From assembly GCA_040285745.1 (NCBI GenBank), contig JAUFOR010000006.1, positions 496,001 through 560,000 on the forward strand: a stretch of DNA of 64,000 nt, written 5' to 3'. Below the pieces are notes generated by a model. It was not told the DNA's origin and did no database searches. It was given only the letters and a program-made list of their open reading frames with translations. Positions 52,522-62,661 of this stretch are shown piece after piece; the stretch's first letter is position 1; the number at the start of each line of letters is the position of its first letter. The position numbers and the translations under genes were made by a program. Origin of the DNA: Barthelona sp. PCE (Eukaryota > Metamonada: BaSk clade).

Positions 52522-55500
52522 TCAGTAAAAAGGAACACTTTCTTCAGCATCTGTGTCGTGCTGAGGTCCGCCAGCGATGGTTCCCATCATAATGCTCTTG
52601 ACGTCATTCACTTCATCATCCAAATGTATGGCACTCAGTGTTTTCTCCATGCTTTTAACTCTGGGCATGTCGTCTAGAGGTGCAAGCGGGGAGTAATCGC
52701 GTTCCATGTCTGTGAACTCGGGTACTTCCGAGAGCTCTTCCATCTCCTCCATGTCGAGTGCGAGAACATCAACCATGGAGACATCTGTGGCGTTGGCAAT
52801 TGATTCAAGCTCTTCATCGGAAAGCTCTTCACTTTCACAAACTCTACCTAACTGTTCTTCAGTTTCACTTTCTGAAGGAGAGTCCTTTTCCTTTCCTTCC
52901 TTGCGCCACTGTTCAAGGAGCTCCTTGAACTTAACGGACTCTTCATTTGAGAGCTCGATCTTTGAATCACCAATATTTAATAATGAAGGTGATGTGTCCA
53001 ACAGTCTCTTTTCTGAATTTTCCTTGGTGAGCTCATCATCGTTGCGGCACAGATCCTTGATCTGGCCGTAGAACATCCATAAGAACAGAATAACGTTGCT
53101 TAAAACGAGAATGAAATCAATAACACCAATCCAGGTTTTGGAACGATCAGAGATATTGGAATTCATGAGAATCATGGCCAATAGAGTGACGAATAGTGTC
53201 AACAGAGACACAAATTCAAGTAAATTATCGCGATAATCATCATAAGGCAGAAGTCTGGTATGAGCCAACAAGAATGCAAATAGGAACAGTAACGCAACCA
53301 TAGAACCTTCTGTCTGGTCAGCGAACAGGACAGTGGTCATGATAATGACAAGCTTCTTGCACATGACTGCAATCTCGAACATGTACGACTCAGGCTTGTA
53401 GTTGCTATACAGACAACCTAATAAAGCTTTGGCTTTGGGTTTGTTCAACGCCTTTTTCTTGTTGAGCCTGTTGAGGATGAACGCCAGTGTAAACGGAACA
53501 CCAATGACGTATACTGCAACGCCCAGATAGAAGTAGGGTTGGAATGAGTTCCACTTATCGTCGTAGCAAACGACATCAGGCGCCCTGAACAGGACCTGCA
53601 AGTCTCCACCTGAAGGGGAGTAGCAGTTTCTGATCGAAATAATGCTATCTGAAATAAAAGTGTAGGTATAAATTGCAATGAGCACAAACGCACTGACAAC
53701 CTTGTCAAACACGTTAACAAACGGTTTCTTGCGGTCCTTCATACACTTGCAACATCCCAAGATGCGAGGTAAAAGCCAGATCAAGCAACCAATGAAGAAT
53801 AGCACGGCGAAACAAATTGGAAGAAGCAATAACTTAACAATATAATAATCATAGAAAGTGAGGGGAGTTACGCACTGAGGGTTGACTGTAAAATTAAGGA
53901 AATCAAAGCTAAATGTCTCTTTGAAGAAATTAAATATTGAAGAGAAAAAGCTCTGTAAAGCACCTAAATCAAGGTTGAAAGTCTGGAAAAGACCCAAAAT
54001 CTGTGAGAAATTAATGAAAACAGCGAGTTTTGAGAACTTGACCAGACGTCCAATACGCTTCATACCCTTGCTGAATGAATCACTTGAGACCAGCTCCCAG
54101 AAATCACCAATGTCATCGGAAATTTCATCGGAAGCACTCTGCAGAACGATAAGGATGTACATGCCTGTAAGAGACAAGAATGTCATGATGCCAGTCTGTC
54201 CCGAACTAGATGGGCACTCGGCGCAAGATTCATCGGTCTTGTAGTAACCTTCATCACATGAAGCGCAACGGTCGCCAATATAGCCACTAGCACATTGAGT
54301 GGTACAGGCATCTGATGAGCAATTGGCAGCAACGAAACCAAGACATGCCTCCTCAGGCTGACACAACGAAATAAGAGCAAAATCCACTTCATCACGGTAA
54401 GCACCCTCTTCTGGGATTGGCCAGCGGTTGTTAGGCGCATCACAAGTGGCGTGGCTAGGACAGCTGTAGCATGGACCGCCAACAGCTCCGTAATAACCAC
54501 TGTTGCAGTAGCAGTCCATAACTGATGTTGAATGCTGAGCACTGGATGAATGGTCGGGGCATGTGTGGTATGTGGCTGCTGCTGTGGTGTTCACGTACGT
54601 TCCCTCGGGAGCATCAGCACACTGGATTGCACCACGCTCATCGGCGTACGTGCCAATAGAACAATTGGTACAAACATCCTCGAACGTAGTCGCTTGTTGA
54701 CCAAGTTCGCACTTGTTGAATTCGAAAGTCATGTTTGTGAGTTCGAAATCATCAGCAAACAGTGAAACAAACACATCTGCCTCAATGCTGTAACGGAAAG
54801 ATGGAACAGTGAAGTTTGCGTGAGTTGCGTTCATGAATGTTATGATTGCGTCGCTCTCACCAATAAGGTCTTCATAAGTACCATTGAAACGGAGTTTGGG
54901 TTTGGTTGAAGCAGCAGAGCCGACGAACGCTGTGAAGCCTTCACCGATGAGGTAGTTCACAACCTGACCGTACTGATAATGTTCAGCAAACTCAAGAGAT
55001 GTAAACGTGGGGGGATAGGTCACATAGATCGTTACAGGCTCGAAGCTATAAATAGGCGAGATTTCAGCACTCATCTCGATCGTGTACGAGCCGAGAGACA
55101 GCTTTGAACACATTGACGCGGTGTTGAATCTGACGATGAATGTCTTCAAGTCCTCAGACACGTCATCTGACGCAATGGTCTGGGTGTGCACAACGTCGTC
55201 GAGTTGGTCAGTCAGAATGATGCTGAAAACAGTCTCATTGGTAGCTGTCGGAATGGGAGCTTCGTGAAAAATGGTTAAGTTGACCTCGGGTTCGGTTAAA
55301 TCACAAAACGGTGTTAGGAGGTACTCACTGAGTTTAGAAATCTCGATTTCCGATCCCTCAACATATGTTAAAGTGGGGTCTGATGATGAAATCTCAAGGA
55401 AATCTATTCCGTTGGGAGAATACAGCAGACTGACGGTTTTACCCGCGGAGAAGAATGGAGTGGCCACGACAATGGTCGCACCGTCAACTGACTTGGTGTT

Positions 55501-57507
55501 CACATCGATATACGAAGCTGTGTCATCGACATTAATAAAACGAATTACGCTGTTGACTCCGTTGATGGTGTTTGCAGGGCTGTCCATTGTGATCGTGAGC
55601 TCCTTACCGGACAGAGCAACGCTTAACTCATCGAAATTGATCGACTCAACGCGCTGTGTGATGTAAGAACTAATTGCAACTGGAATATCGGTGTTATCAG
55701 AACGTGTTCCAGTCCAATAAACCTCGATCTCATACGTGTCAATGGTGCCCAACACGATGTTGGAGCTGGTCTGGACTGTGAACTGAAGATCATCGCCTAG
55801 TGTGGAGTAATCCAAGTCGAGATCCTCTTCGTATGTCACTGAACCACCCTTATAAAGAACAAACTTGGGGGTTAAATCGGTCCATCGGGAAAGATCTGGG
55901 ACCTGTGACGACTGATATTTGATCTCAAGTGATGTGTTGACACCAACAGGAAGACTCGTGGTTGACAATGAGACGGGCGACGGAACAACAAAGAACGTGA
56001 GAGTTGAGTTCTCGTTGATGTACTCGTCAGGAACGTTGCCTGTCCACCAGCCAACTGGTAGCCCGAAATCATAAGTGGCAAACGTAGTTGTCGAAAACCT
56101 TTCAAGTAAGGCATCCTTCTCAAGCCTAATGTTGAGCAGACATGTGGTCTGACCACTACACTCGGTGGGAACGTTGACATTGTCCAGCGGGTTATCCTTG
56201 CCAAGTACCATACGTGTGATGGTTTGTGAAACTTGACTTGTTGGATCATTGTAAGATGGATACACTTCAGAGTAGTCACCAATAGTCAGTGCAATATCCA
56301 CCCCATAACCCGGGTTTGATCCAATGTACTCAACCAGATTCGGGGAAATAGATGTAACTTTCGGTAGCGAAACAGTATCAGTAGCATTTAAAAATGTGTG
56401 CAAAACAATGCACTCATAGATATTTGTTTCAGCATAGCTTACGAAAAAGCCATCGGGTGCCACGTCATGAGGCCAATCTTCGTTAAAGACAACACGGATT
56501 GAAAGATTTGTTATAGCATCATCAAATATTTGCTCATAGTTGAAGAATCCTTTCGTGTATTCACTAATATCCAATGAATACCTATCAGAAATAGTGCTTT
56601 CATGAGAAACACACATATAAACTTCAGCCTCCACGTTACCCATACATATTTTGAGAGTATCATCATAATAATCAAGATCATTAAAAGAAAATGAGTCATC
56701 TGAAGACAATTTCAATTCAATAATATCTGGATACGTAGACTGTTCTTGAAATATTTGATCAGGTAATACTGACTCAATCGTCAACACAATATCCGTTGAT
56801 CCATCAAAATCTTCCCCCTCTAAATCAGGACAATACGTCATATCCAGAATAAATGTGTCATACCATGACATTCCTTGATACTCAAGCATTGGATCTGGAC
56901 TGAACTGTTGTTGTAAATCTCTTGAAACGTTACATGCCCACCATCCTGATGGGGTGATTGAAGTAAGATTACAAGATGATATCATGTCATCTGCAAACGT
57001 AAATAACATTTTTGGAGTATCAAGATATTCATTACTGTCTCTAATAAAGAATGGAAGAAAGTTAGATACATTATAATGAATATCCTTAAAGCGTGTCATC
57101 ACAGGTAAAGGTGTATTATAAATTAGAAATCCACTGAAATATATTTGCCCTTCTGAATTTTTAAATTGCATTTGTAATTCTGTAACTTCAGGTGATTCTC
57201 TCCTGGGTACATAACATCTGTGCACCAAGATATTACCTCCATCATACCCTACTACCTCTGGTTGAAAGCAATCAAGCTCTTTGTCAAACACTTCTTCACC
57301 AGTATCATAATAAATTGAATATGGAAAATATGGAAAGATTGATGCTGTTCTCATGTCGACCGGTAACATGACTAGACTTGTGGATTGAGAATCTGGGACT
57401 CCTTTTTGATAATCTGGATGTGAAGACCATGATATTTCACATACACCAATTGATACAATAGAAAGCAGAACAATCATCTGTAAAACTTTAATGTTCGGTA
57501 AAAACAT
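52522..57507 (-). CDS. Receptor-like protein: long ectodomain, GCC2/GCC3-type Cys-rich region, multipass membrane domain
   Basis: A 1661-residue surface or endomembrane protein. Signal peptide ~1-23 (VLQMIVLLSIVSIGVCEISW). Residues 24-930 form beta-rich, Ig/IPT-like modules with many N-glycosylation sites. A cysteine-rich stretch at ~934-1100 holds ephrin-receptor-like (GCC2/GCC3) repeats such as CTNCSIGTYADERGAIQC and CASCDEGYYKTDESCAECP. About eight to nine hydrophobic segments follow (~1110-1482), including YKPESYMFEIAVMCKKLVI and LLPYDDYRDNLLEFVSLLTL, a combination common in protist multipass proteins. An acidic cytosolic tail (~1483-1661) ends the protein. Ligand and signalling output are unknown. 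The first ~350 codons are more AT-rich than the rest. The start MFLPNIKVLQM is the first ATG; TTTTTAACTTTATTTTAG lies just upstream and looks like a 3' splice site. Confidence 0.75.
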   Translation of the reverse strand: MFLPNIKVLQMIVLLSIVSIGVCEISWSSHPDYQKGVPDSQSTSLVMLPVDMRTASIFPYFPYSIYYDTGEEVFDKELDCFQPEVVGYDGGNILVHRCYVPRRESPEVTELQMQFKNSEGQIYFSGFLIYNTPLPVMTRFKDIHYNVSNFLPFFIRDSNEYLDTPKMLFTFADDMISSCNLTSITPSGWWACNVSRDLQQQFSPDPMLEYQGMSWYDTFILDMTYCPDLEGEDFDGSTDIVLTIESVLPDQIFQEQSTYPDIIELKLSSDDSFSFNDLDYYDDTLKICMGNVEAEVYMCVSHESTISDRYSLDISEYTKGFFNYEQIFDDAITNLSIRVVFNEDWPHDVAPDGFFVSYAETNIYECIVLHTFLNATDTVSLPKVTSISPNLVEYIGSNPGYGVDIALTIGDYSEVYPSYNDPTSQVSQTITRMVLGKDNPLDNVNVPTECSGQTTCLLNIRLEKDALLERFSTTTFATYDFGLPVGWWTGNVPDEYINENSTLTFFVVPSPVSLSTTSLPVGVNTSLEIKYQSSQVPDLSRWTDLTPKFVLYKGGSVTYEEDLDLDYSTLGDDLQFTVQTSSNIVLGTIDTYEIEVYWTGTRSDNTDIPVAISSYITQRVESINFDELSVALSGKELTITMDSPANTINGVNSVIRFINVDDTASYIDVNTKSVDGATIVVATPFFSAGKTVSLLYSPNGIDFLEISSSDPTLTYVEGSEIEISKLSEYLLTPFCDLTEPEVNLTIFHEAPIPTATNETVFSIILTDQLDDVVHTQTIASDDVSEDLKTFIVRFNTASMCSKLSLGSYTIEMSAEISPIYSFEPVTIYVTYPPTFTSLEFAEHYQYGQVVNYLIGEGFTAFVGSAASTKPKLRFNGTYEDLIGESDAIITFMNATHANFTVPSFRYSIEADVFVSLFADDFELTNMTFEFNKCELGQQATTFEDVCTNCSIGTYADERGAIQCADAPEGTYVNTTAAATYHTCPDHSSSAQHSTSVMDCYCNSGYYGAVGGPCYSCPSHATCDAPNNRWPIPEEGAYRDEVDFALISLCQPEEACLGFVAANCSSDACTTQCASGYIGDRCASCDEGYYKTDESCAECPSSSGQTGIMTFLSLTGMYILIVLQSASDEISDDIGDFWELVSSDSFSKGMKRIGRLVKFSKLAVFINFSQILGLFQTFNLDLGALQSFFSSIFNFFKETFSFDFLNFTVNPQCVTPLTFYDYYIVKLLLLPICFAVLFFIGCLIWLLPRILGCCKCMKDRKKPFVNVFDKVVSAFVLIAIYTYTFISDSIISIRNCYSPSGGDLQVLFRAPDVVCYDDKWNSFQPYFYLGVAVYVIGVPFTLAFILNRLNKKKALNKPKAKALLGCLYSNYKPESYMFEIAVMCKKLVIIMTTVLFADQTEGSMVALLFLFAFLLAHTRLLPYDDYRDNLLEFVSLLTLFVTLLAMILMNSNISDRSKTWIGVIDFILVLSNVILFLWMFYGQIKDLCRNDDELTKENSEKRLLDTSPSLLNIGDSKIELSNEESVKFKELLEQWRKEGKEKDSPSESETEEQLGRVCESEELSDEELESIANATDVSMVDVLALDMEEMEELSEVPEFTDMERDYSPLAPLDDMPRVKSMEKTLSAIHLDDEVNDVKSIMMGTIAGGPQHDTDAEESVPFY

Positions 57508-57992
57508 AGCTGCTTAACCTAAAATAAAGTTAAAAACAATAAAGAAAAGGAAGAATATGTAAAACTGCACTGATAGGAATAAATATAAATACCCGTGCAG
57601 TACAGTGATAGCAATGTACGTTTAACCCATCTAAAGTGTCTTGCTTAACATAAATATTTAATACTGAGGATTTCCGAAAACAGTGTAGATTAAAGAATCG
57701 TTACCATCAATGAATGCACATCAAACACTCAGATCGGACATGGAGCATGAATTCATGCTTTCATGTACTCAGAAAGCTGAAAAAATCTGAAATAGCTTGA
57801 CTGAAATCTCAAGAAAAAACTCATTTATTTTACTCCAATAAACTCTTTAAATCCATTGCCACACTCAAAAATTGCAAAAAAATATCTAAATTACAACATA
57901 ACTTCAAATTTCAAAACCTAATGCATTAACTTAACTTAGCCACTATAGGATCACACAACCCAGTCCACACACTAGAAAAATATACCCACGCC
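57508..57992. other. Intergenic region upstream of receptor-like gene
   Basis: 485 AT-rich bases between the 3' end of the small myristoylated-protein gene and the 5' end of the receptor-like gene (both minus). A 7-base inverted pair ACTGCAC/GTGCAGT occurs near 57568-57602. No RNA gene or open frame was recognised. Confidence 0.4.
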
Positions 57993-58241
57993 TTATTTAA
58001 TGCTTGCAGAAGGAGTCTGAGTTTGGGGAACCTGCTTGCCATCATCAAAGTCAAATTGTGCTGCCTTTGCCATTGGAGTACGATTGTCTTCGGGTGACCG
58101 GAAGCCGAAGACGTCTGCTGTTGTTGTTGCCTTCACAGGTGTCTCAAGAACTGTAGTCTGACTAATCTGCTCATATTCTTCTTCAATTTCTGCATTTTCA
58201 TCATTATCACGATGGCCAACCTTTGATGACTTGGACCCCAT
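57993..58241 (-). CDS. Small putatively N-myristoylated protein, 82 aa
   Basis: An 82-residue protein starting MGSKSSKVGHRD. Gly2 with Ser at position 6 and Lys at 7 is a good N-myristoylation context, comparable to MGSSKSK of Src. The rest is acidic and probably disordered (DENAEIEEEYEQISQ), with DVFGFRSPEDNRTPMAKAA, a Ser/Thr-Pro-bearing stretch suitable for proline-directed phosphorylation, and a QTPSASIK end. No family was recognised. The frame extends 17 codons upstream from an ATG, but the Gly-Ser start is favoured because of the lipidation motif. It shares a 77-base divergent promoter with the SPT6-like gene. Confidence 0.6.
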   Translation of the reverse strand: MGSKSSKVGHRDNDENAEIEEEYEQISQTTVLETPVKATTTADVFGFRSPEDNRTPMAKAAQFDFDDGKQVPQTQTPSASIK

Positions 58242-58318
58242 TGTGTTAAAAACAAGAATAAAAGGGTTATATTGTTGTATTCGCTTTATCATAGCTTTAT
58301 CTTACTCATTCTATAGCA
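58242..58318. promoter_or_regulatory. 77-bp bidirectional promoter (small protein/SPT6)
   Basis: The shortest divergent spacer in the window. Plus strand: ATCTTACTCATTCTATAGCA adjoins the SPT6 ATG and contains a CTTAC core. Minus strand: TTTTATTCTTGTTTTTAACA adjoins the small gene's ATG. If the longer form of the small gene is used, only 26 bases remain. Confidence 0.5.
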
Positions 58319-61300
58319 ATGAGCGAAGACGAACACATAAGTACCGAGACAGGGCCTCAGGAGTTAGAAGAACAACCCGAAACACAGGAACAGCCCAATG
58401 AACCTGAAGCTGAGAAGTTTTCCGGTGAAGTTGAAGCTGATGAGTTGGAGCAAGCGGATGACAAGATTCAGGGTATCGAGCTGGATGATTCGGATAACGA
58501 AGAAGACGATGCCAACCTTCTAACAAAAACTGCTTTCGTCTTTGACGAACTGGACGATGCGGCTACTCGAAGTGCATACTTCAAGGAACAGGCTGAAGGT
58601 CAAATCGATAGAGATATGGCAGAGGAAGAAGAAGGCCAAGAAGATGAAGAACTTGTTGAAGAATATATTGAACCACAAGCTCTTCTTACCACTGGACATG
58701 TCGACGCCACACTTGCACGGTTCTTTGACAAGTCAATGTATCACCATCCTATCATTGAATCTGCTAAAACACCAGTTGTTCCAGCACCACCAATGCCCAC
58801 TGTTGAAGAGCAGGCTAAGGAGCAGGCTGAAGTTGAAAAGACGGCATCTGTGCTCAGAGAGCAAAATATTGATGAAGTTGTAGATTTTATGAAAAATTAT
58901 CTTTTTGAACTAAGATATCGAAAGGAAATTCATATGACAATGATGAGCGGCATGAACATTTGGGATAACACAGATGAACTCTTTTATAAGAACGTTGAGA
59001 AGTTTTTAAGAATATTAGTAGATTACAAGTGGAGTTTATTAGAACCTGAATATCTTCGTATCTATCAAACTGATGAGATTAATGAAATTTTTGAATTCTT
59101 TGGTTATGAGCCAATTATTTCTAACATGGATTTAAGGACACAAAATTATCTTTCTGGTTTGCGTTTATGGCGTTTTTATGATATTATGGAGATGGTTGTA
59201 CCTTTGAAACAACAGAAGACAGAGTTCACACAACTTGTTAAACAGTATATTTTCCCTGATTGTGGTGAAGAAGGGATATTCCCAAAGACATTGCAAGAAA
59301 AATATCGTACTGTGATCATTGATAAGGTGAAGTCTGTATATGTCATGCATGACCTTCAGGATAAGTTTTATCCAATGAATGAAGATATTTTAAGCGTTTT
59401 TACATTGTTTCCTCATGAAATTTCGGAGAATATTGAGGTTGGTACATTAATTCATGAACCAAAATTGCAAGGAACGTTAGAAACTGATATGAGCTTTTCT
59501 ATGAGTGAAGAAACAGTTAGTGAAATTGTTATCAACAAATACGTAGAATGTTTAGTTAAAGATATTTCTATTCGTAACGTCACCAGAGATTTATTTATTA
59601 AGAATTCTTCTATTAAAATGAAGGGTGATAGTATTCCTGAGTTTTTAAAGGGTGAATACAATTTTGTTGATCTATTTGCTCCTTTAAGTGGTCAAATCAT
59701 TGGTTTAGTTGGTGAAATCACCAATCTAATTCATTTAGGTCAAGCTAATATTGAAATTATTGTCACCAAGGAACAACGTCAAAATTTATTCAATACTGTT
59801 ATGGCTGCTTCATCCAACTCTGAAATGCAGTATCTGCACAAAACTATGCGTAAGGTTTGGGGTCGTGCACTTAAGAAACTCCATAATTATCATGTTAAGA
59901 CTATTAAAGGTCTGATCCTTGAAGAAGGTGAACGTCAACTTATTTTAGAACTTCAAAATTCTTATCGTGAACTTTCTCTTATCGCCCCATTCAACACACA
60001 ATCTTTCCCAGGTCATGTAATTGGTGCATATGTTCAAGATTCACGGTTTTATCGCTCCAAAACTGGTGGCGATTTAGTTTTCCTTAACCAACAAGGTGTT
60101 GTTGATGATCATTTCACTCTTCCCAATGCAATTCCTAAGATGAGTCTGAATCAAAAACGACCTCTGTTAACAAAGTTACAGGAAAGATGCAAGAGCGAAG
60201 AGAATCGTATCGTTGCAATTGCTGTTGCTGTTGATTCACTGGATACTTTACGTCTCATCAATAATCTCTTCTCTTTCGTGATGGATTTCCCTAACGCTAT
60301 TGAGATTGTACCTGTACCTGTTATTTCTCTACCTAATAGTTCTTTCAATAATTTATTCATTACTGATGCCAATTTCAGTTTAGATTCTGAGGCAAAACGT
60401 AGAGCTATCACTGCTGCTCTTTATCTTCAATCACCATTATTCCTCTATTCTTTAGTTGAAGCAAGCAACAGAGGTATCATTGCTGCTCAGCATTCGAAGT
60501 ACTTTACGTCATTTAACACAAAGCGTATCAAGAACGAAGGTCTCATGTGTGAAGCCCTCGAACGTGCCACTTCAGATGCATTGCTTGCCGTTGGTGTTGA
60601 TATCATCGACAAGGACCAGTTCTCCAGGTTCGTTCCCTTGTTACCAGGTGTACCACGTACAATTGCAAACAGCCTTGCTTTTGACGATGATGCAACCACC
60701 CGTTCCAAGATTCTAAAGAAGTTAACACCTTCTGTTGCCAAGTCTGTTGCAACTGCCATTCGTTCAAGTCTAAGTCCAGCTCAAATTCGCAACCATGATA
60801 TTAGTTCTTATGATTTGATGGATTGTTTCCGTATTCATCCTGATGATTATGATCTCATTAGAGGTTTCATGCAGTTTACAATTGAAAAGAGCGATGAACT
60901 CTTGAGTTCTGAGCAAGAACAGAACAAAAAGCTTCTGGAATCACTTGAAATGAGTTTAAAGGACCAAGAAGATGCAAGAGATGATGCTGATCAGCAATAT
61001 GGTGAGCTGAAAACACAACTGGAACAATTACAGGCTCAACCACAGCCCGCCAACACTTGGTCCATGGATGATGATCATGATCCAGATGCTATGCAACGTA
61101 TCTCTATTCAGAATCAACTCAATGCAAAGAGTGAGGAATTGAACCAACTCGCTATGGATTGCGATAGTCTTCGTCAGAACATTCTTGCACTCAAGGATGA
61201 GGCCAGTAAGTTTACTGAAATTCCTCAACGTAATAAGAAACATGTAGTGCAGGATTATATTTTAAGGGAAGGAAAGCATATTCCCCAACGAGTAACTGAA

Positions 61301-62611
61301 GAAGCTGTTGTTGAGTATATCAATGCAATCAACGAAGAGCGTACCGCCAAACACCGTCAGTTACTTGAGGAACAGAAGGAGCGTGAGCGTGAGGAACTGG
61401 AAAAAGCTCAAGTTAAGAAGCTTTCTGATGCTGCCAACGAGAACCACCTTCTTGAAGATGGTGAGGTTGATAACGCACCTGTTACAATGGAAGCAGTTGA
61501 GGAAGAGAAAGAAATCGTGTTGACAGAGGAAGATCTAGAGAAAGTACAACTTCAGGTTGGACCAGCCAAGATGTCGCTTATTGTTAATGAGTTGAACAAG
61601 CCCAACAGTCTTTATTGGTCTAACAATATGATGTTCCACTCTCCTACACCAGACGAAGTGTTTACAATTGCTGCTGGCAATCCAATTAGCTACTATCAAA
61701 TCGTTACCGTCACAATCGTAAAACAGCTCAACCAAGAAATATACGATTCATCAATGATTGAGTACGCCTGTATCTGTGACGATGCGCCTCTTTCGGGTCG
61801 CATCATGTTGCGGAACACTGTCGAACGCTACACAAAGGTTCGTGCTCGAATTGATATTAATACTTTTAACGCACGTCGTTTCAGTGTTAACTTCTTTGAG
61901 TACTCTGAAGAAGAAGAAGCTATGGATACCATGAGCAGTAAGCATATTCGTATCAAGTGTTACGATATCATGCATCCTAAATTCTTTAACGTTACAGGTG
62001 TTGAAGCTCGTGAACGTCTTTTGAGTGATGAGGCACTGCAGTACCTAATCCGCCCATCTGCTATGCCTGATACAGTCGTTGTTTCTGTTCGTTATGCCAA
62101 GGATATCATTGCAAACTATCGCTTTGGTATTCGTAAGGATCGTAAAACTGGTGCATTCACATTTACATACGAGAATGAGACATATGATTCTGTAGATAAC
62201 ATTGCTTCAAGATTTATCGCTTCGCTTTTGCGTCAGTTCAACGCTTGCTTCTATCACCCCAAATTTTGTCCTTCTACAACAGTTGAGGAGGTCAAGGATC
62301 ATTTGAAACAGATGGTTGAATTCAAAGAAGGTAGTCACAGCGAATGGTGTCTTGCGGTCGTTAAAGAATATCCAGGTGAAATTTGCATGTTTGTTTATGC
62401 TGGTGAGTTCCGTACACCAGTTACATTACGTGCTGTTGTTTCTCACAAGGGTTTCCTGTTTGAAAACCAATCTTATAACCATATTAAGCTACTAATCAAA
62501 GGTTTCAAAAACACAATTAGAACTAGAGCCAGTTCTATTACTCAACAGCCTACTGGTATGGTTCCTGTCGAGGAACCTGCTGCTGTGGAAGAAGAGGAAT
62601 GGTCTTGGTAA
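58319..62611 (+). CDS. SPT6-like transcription elongation factor
   Basis: A 1430-residue protein with the SPT6 plan. Acidic N terminus (~1-120, DDSDNEEDDAN); helical core with LSGLRLWRFYDIMEMV (~280); a degenerate YqgF/RNase H-like domain near 625-700 (RIVAIAVAVDSLDTLRLINN); the helix-hairpin-helix block ATSDALLAVGVDIIDKDQF and FVPLLPGVPRTIANSL (~750-785); the DLD-like IHPDDYDLIRG (~835); a coiled insert (~865-950) unusual for SPT6; an S1-like stretch; and C-terminal tandem SH2 domains (~1210-1420) with YLIRPSAMPDTVVVSVRY and AFTFTYENETYDSVDNIAS. SPT6 is a histone chaperone that travels with RNA polymerase II through its tSH2 domains. The start MSEDEHISTE is the first ATG. GC is lowest around codons 190-460. 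Confidence 0.78.
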   Translation: MSEDEHISTETGPQELEEQPETQEQPNEPEAEKFSGEVEADELEQADDKIQGIELDDSDNEEDDANLLTKTAFVFDELDDAATRSAYFKEQAEGQIDRDMAEEEEGQEDEELVEEYIEPQALLTTGHVDATLARFFDKSMYHHPIIESAKTPVVPAPPMPTVEEQAKEQAEVEKTASVLREQNIDEVVDFMKNYLFELRYRKEIHMTMMSGMNIWDNTDELFYKNVEKFLRILVDYKWSLLEPEYLRIYQTDEINEIFEFFGYEPIISNMDLRTQNYLSGLRLWRFYDIMEMVVPLKQQKTEFTQLVKQYIFPDCGEEGIFPKTLQEKYRTVIIDKVKSVYVMHDLQDKFYPMNEDILSVFTLFPHEISENIEVGTLIHEPKLQGTLETDMSFSMSEETVSEIVINKYVECLVKDISIRNVTRDLFIKNSSIKMKGDSIPEFLKGEYNFVDLFAPLSGQIIGLVGEITNLIHLGQANIEIIVTKEQRQNLFNTVMAASSNSEMQYLHKTMRKVWGRALKKLHNYHVKTIKGLILEEGERQLILELQNSYRELSLIAPFNTQSFPGHVIGAYVQDSRFYRSKTGGDLVFLNQQGVVDDHFTLPNAIPKMSLNQKRPLLTKLQERCKSEENRIVAIAVAVDSLDTLRLINNLFSFVMDFPNAIEIVPVPVISLPNSSFNNLFITDANFSLDSEAKRRAITAALYLQSPLFLYSLVEASNRGIIAAQHSKYFTSFNTKRIKNEGLMCEALERATSDALLAVGVDIIDKDQFSRFVPLLPGVPRTIANSLAFDDDATTRSKILKKLTPSVAKSVATAIRSSLSPAQIRNHDISSYDLMDCFRIHPDDYDLIRGFMQFTIEKSDELLSSEQEQNKKLLESLEMSLKDQEDARDDADQQYGELKTQLEQLQAQPQPANTWSMDDDHDPDAMQRISIQNQLNAKSEELNQLAMDCDSLRQNILALKDEASKFTEIPQRNKKHVVQDYILREGKHIPQRVTEEAVVEYINAINEERTAKHRQLLEEQKEREREELEKAQVKKLSDAANENHLLEDGEVDNAPVTMEAVEEEKEIVLTEEDLEKVQLQVGPAKMSLIVNELNKPNSLYWSNNMMFHSPTPDEVFTIAAGNPISYYQIVTVTIVKQLNQEIYDSSMIEYACICDDAPLSGRIMLRNTVERYTKVRARIDINTFNARRFSVNFFEYSEEEEAMDTMSSKHIRIKCYDIMHPKFFNVTGVEARERLLSDEALQYLIRPSAMPDTVVVSVRYAKDIIANYRFGIRKDRKTGAFTFTYENETYDSVDNIASRFIASLLRQFNACFYHPKFCPSTTVEEVKDHLKQMVEFKEGSHSEWCLAVVKEYPGEICMFVYAGEFRTPVTLRAVVSHKGFLFENQSYNHIKLLIKGFKNTIRTRASSITQQPTGMVPVEEPAAVEEEEWSW

Positions 62612-62661
62612 TAACTTTCAAGAAAAGTCAAGTAAAAAGTCAGTTCACTGAAAGCAGCAGT

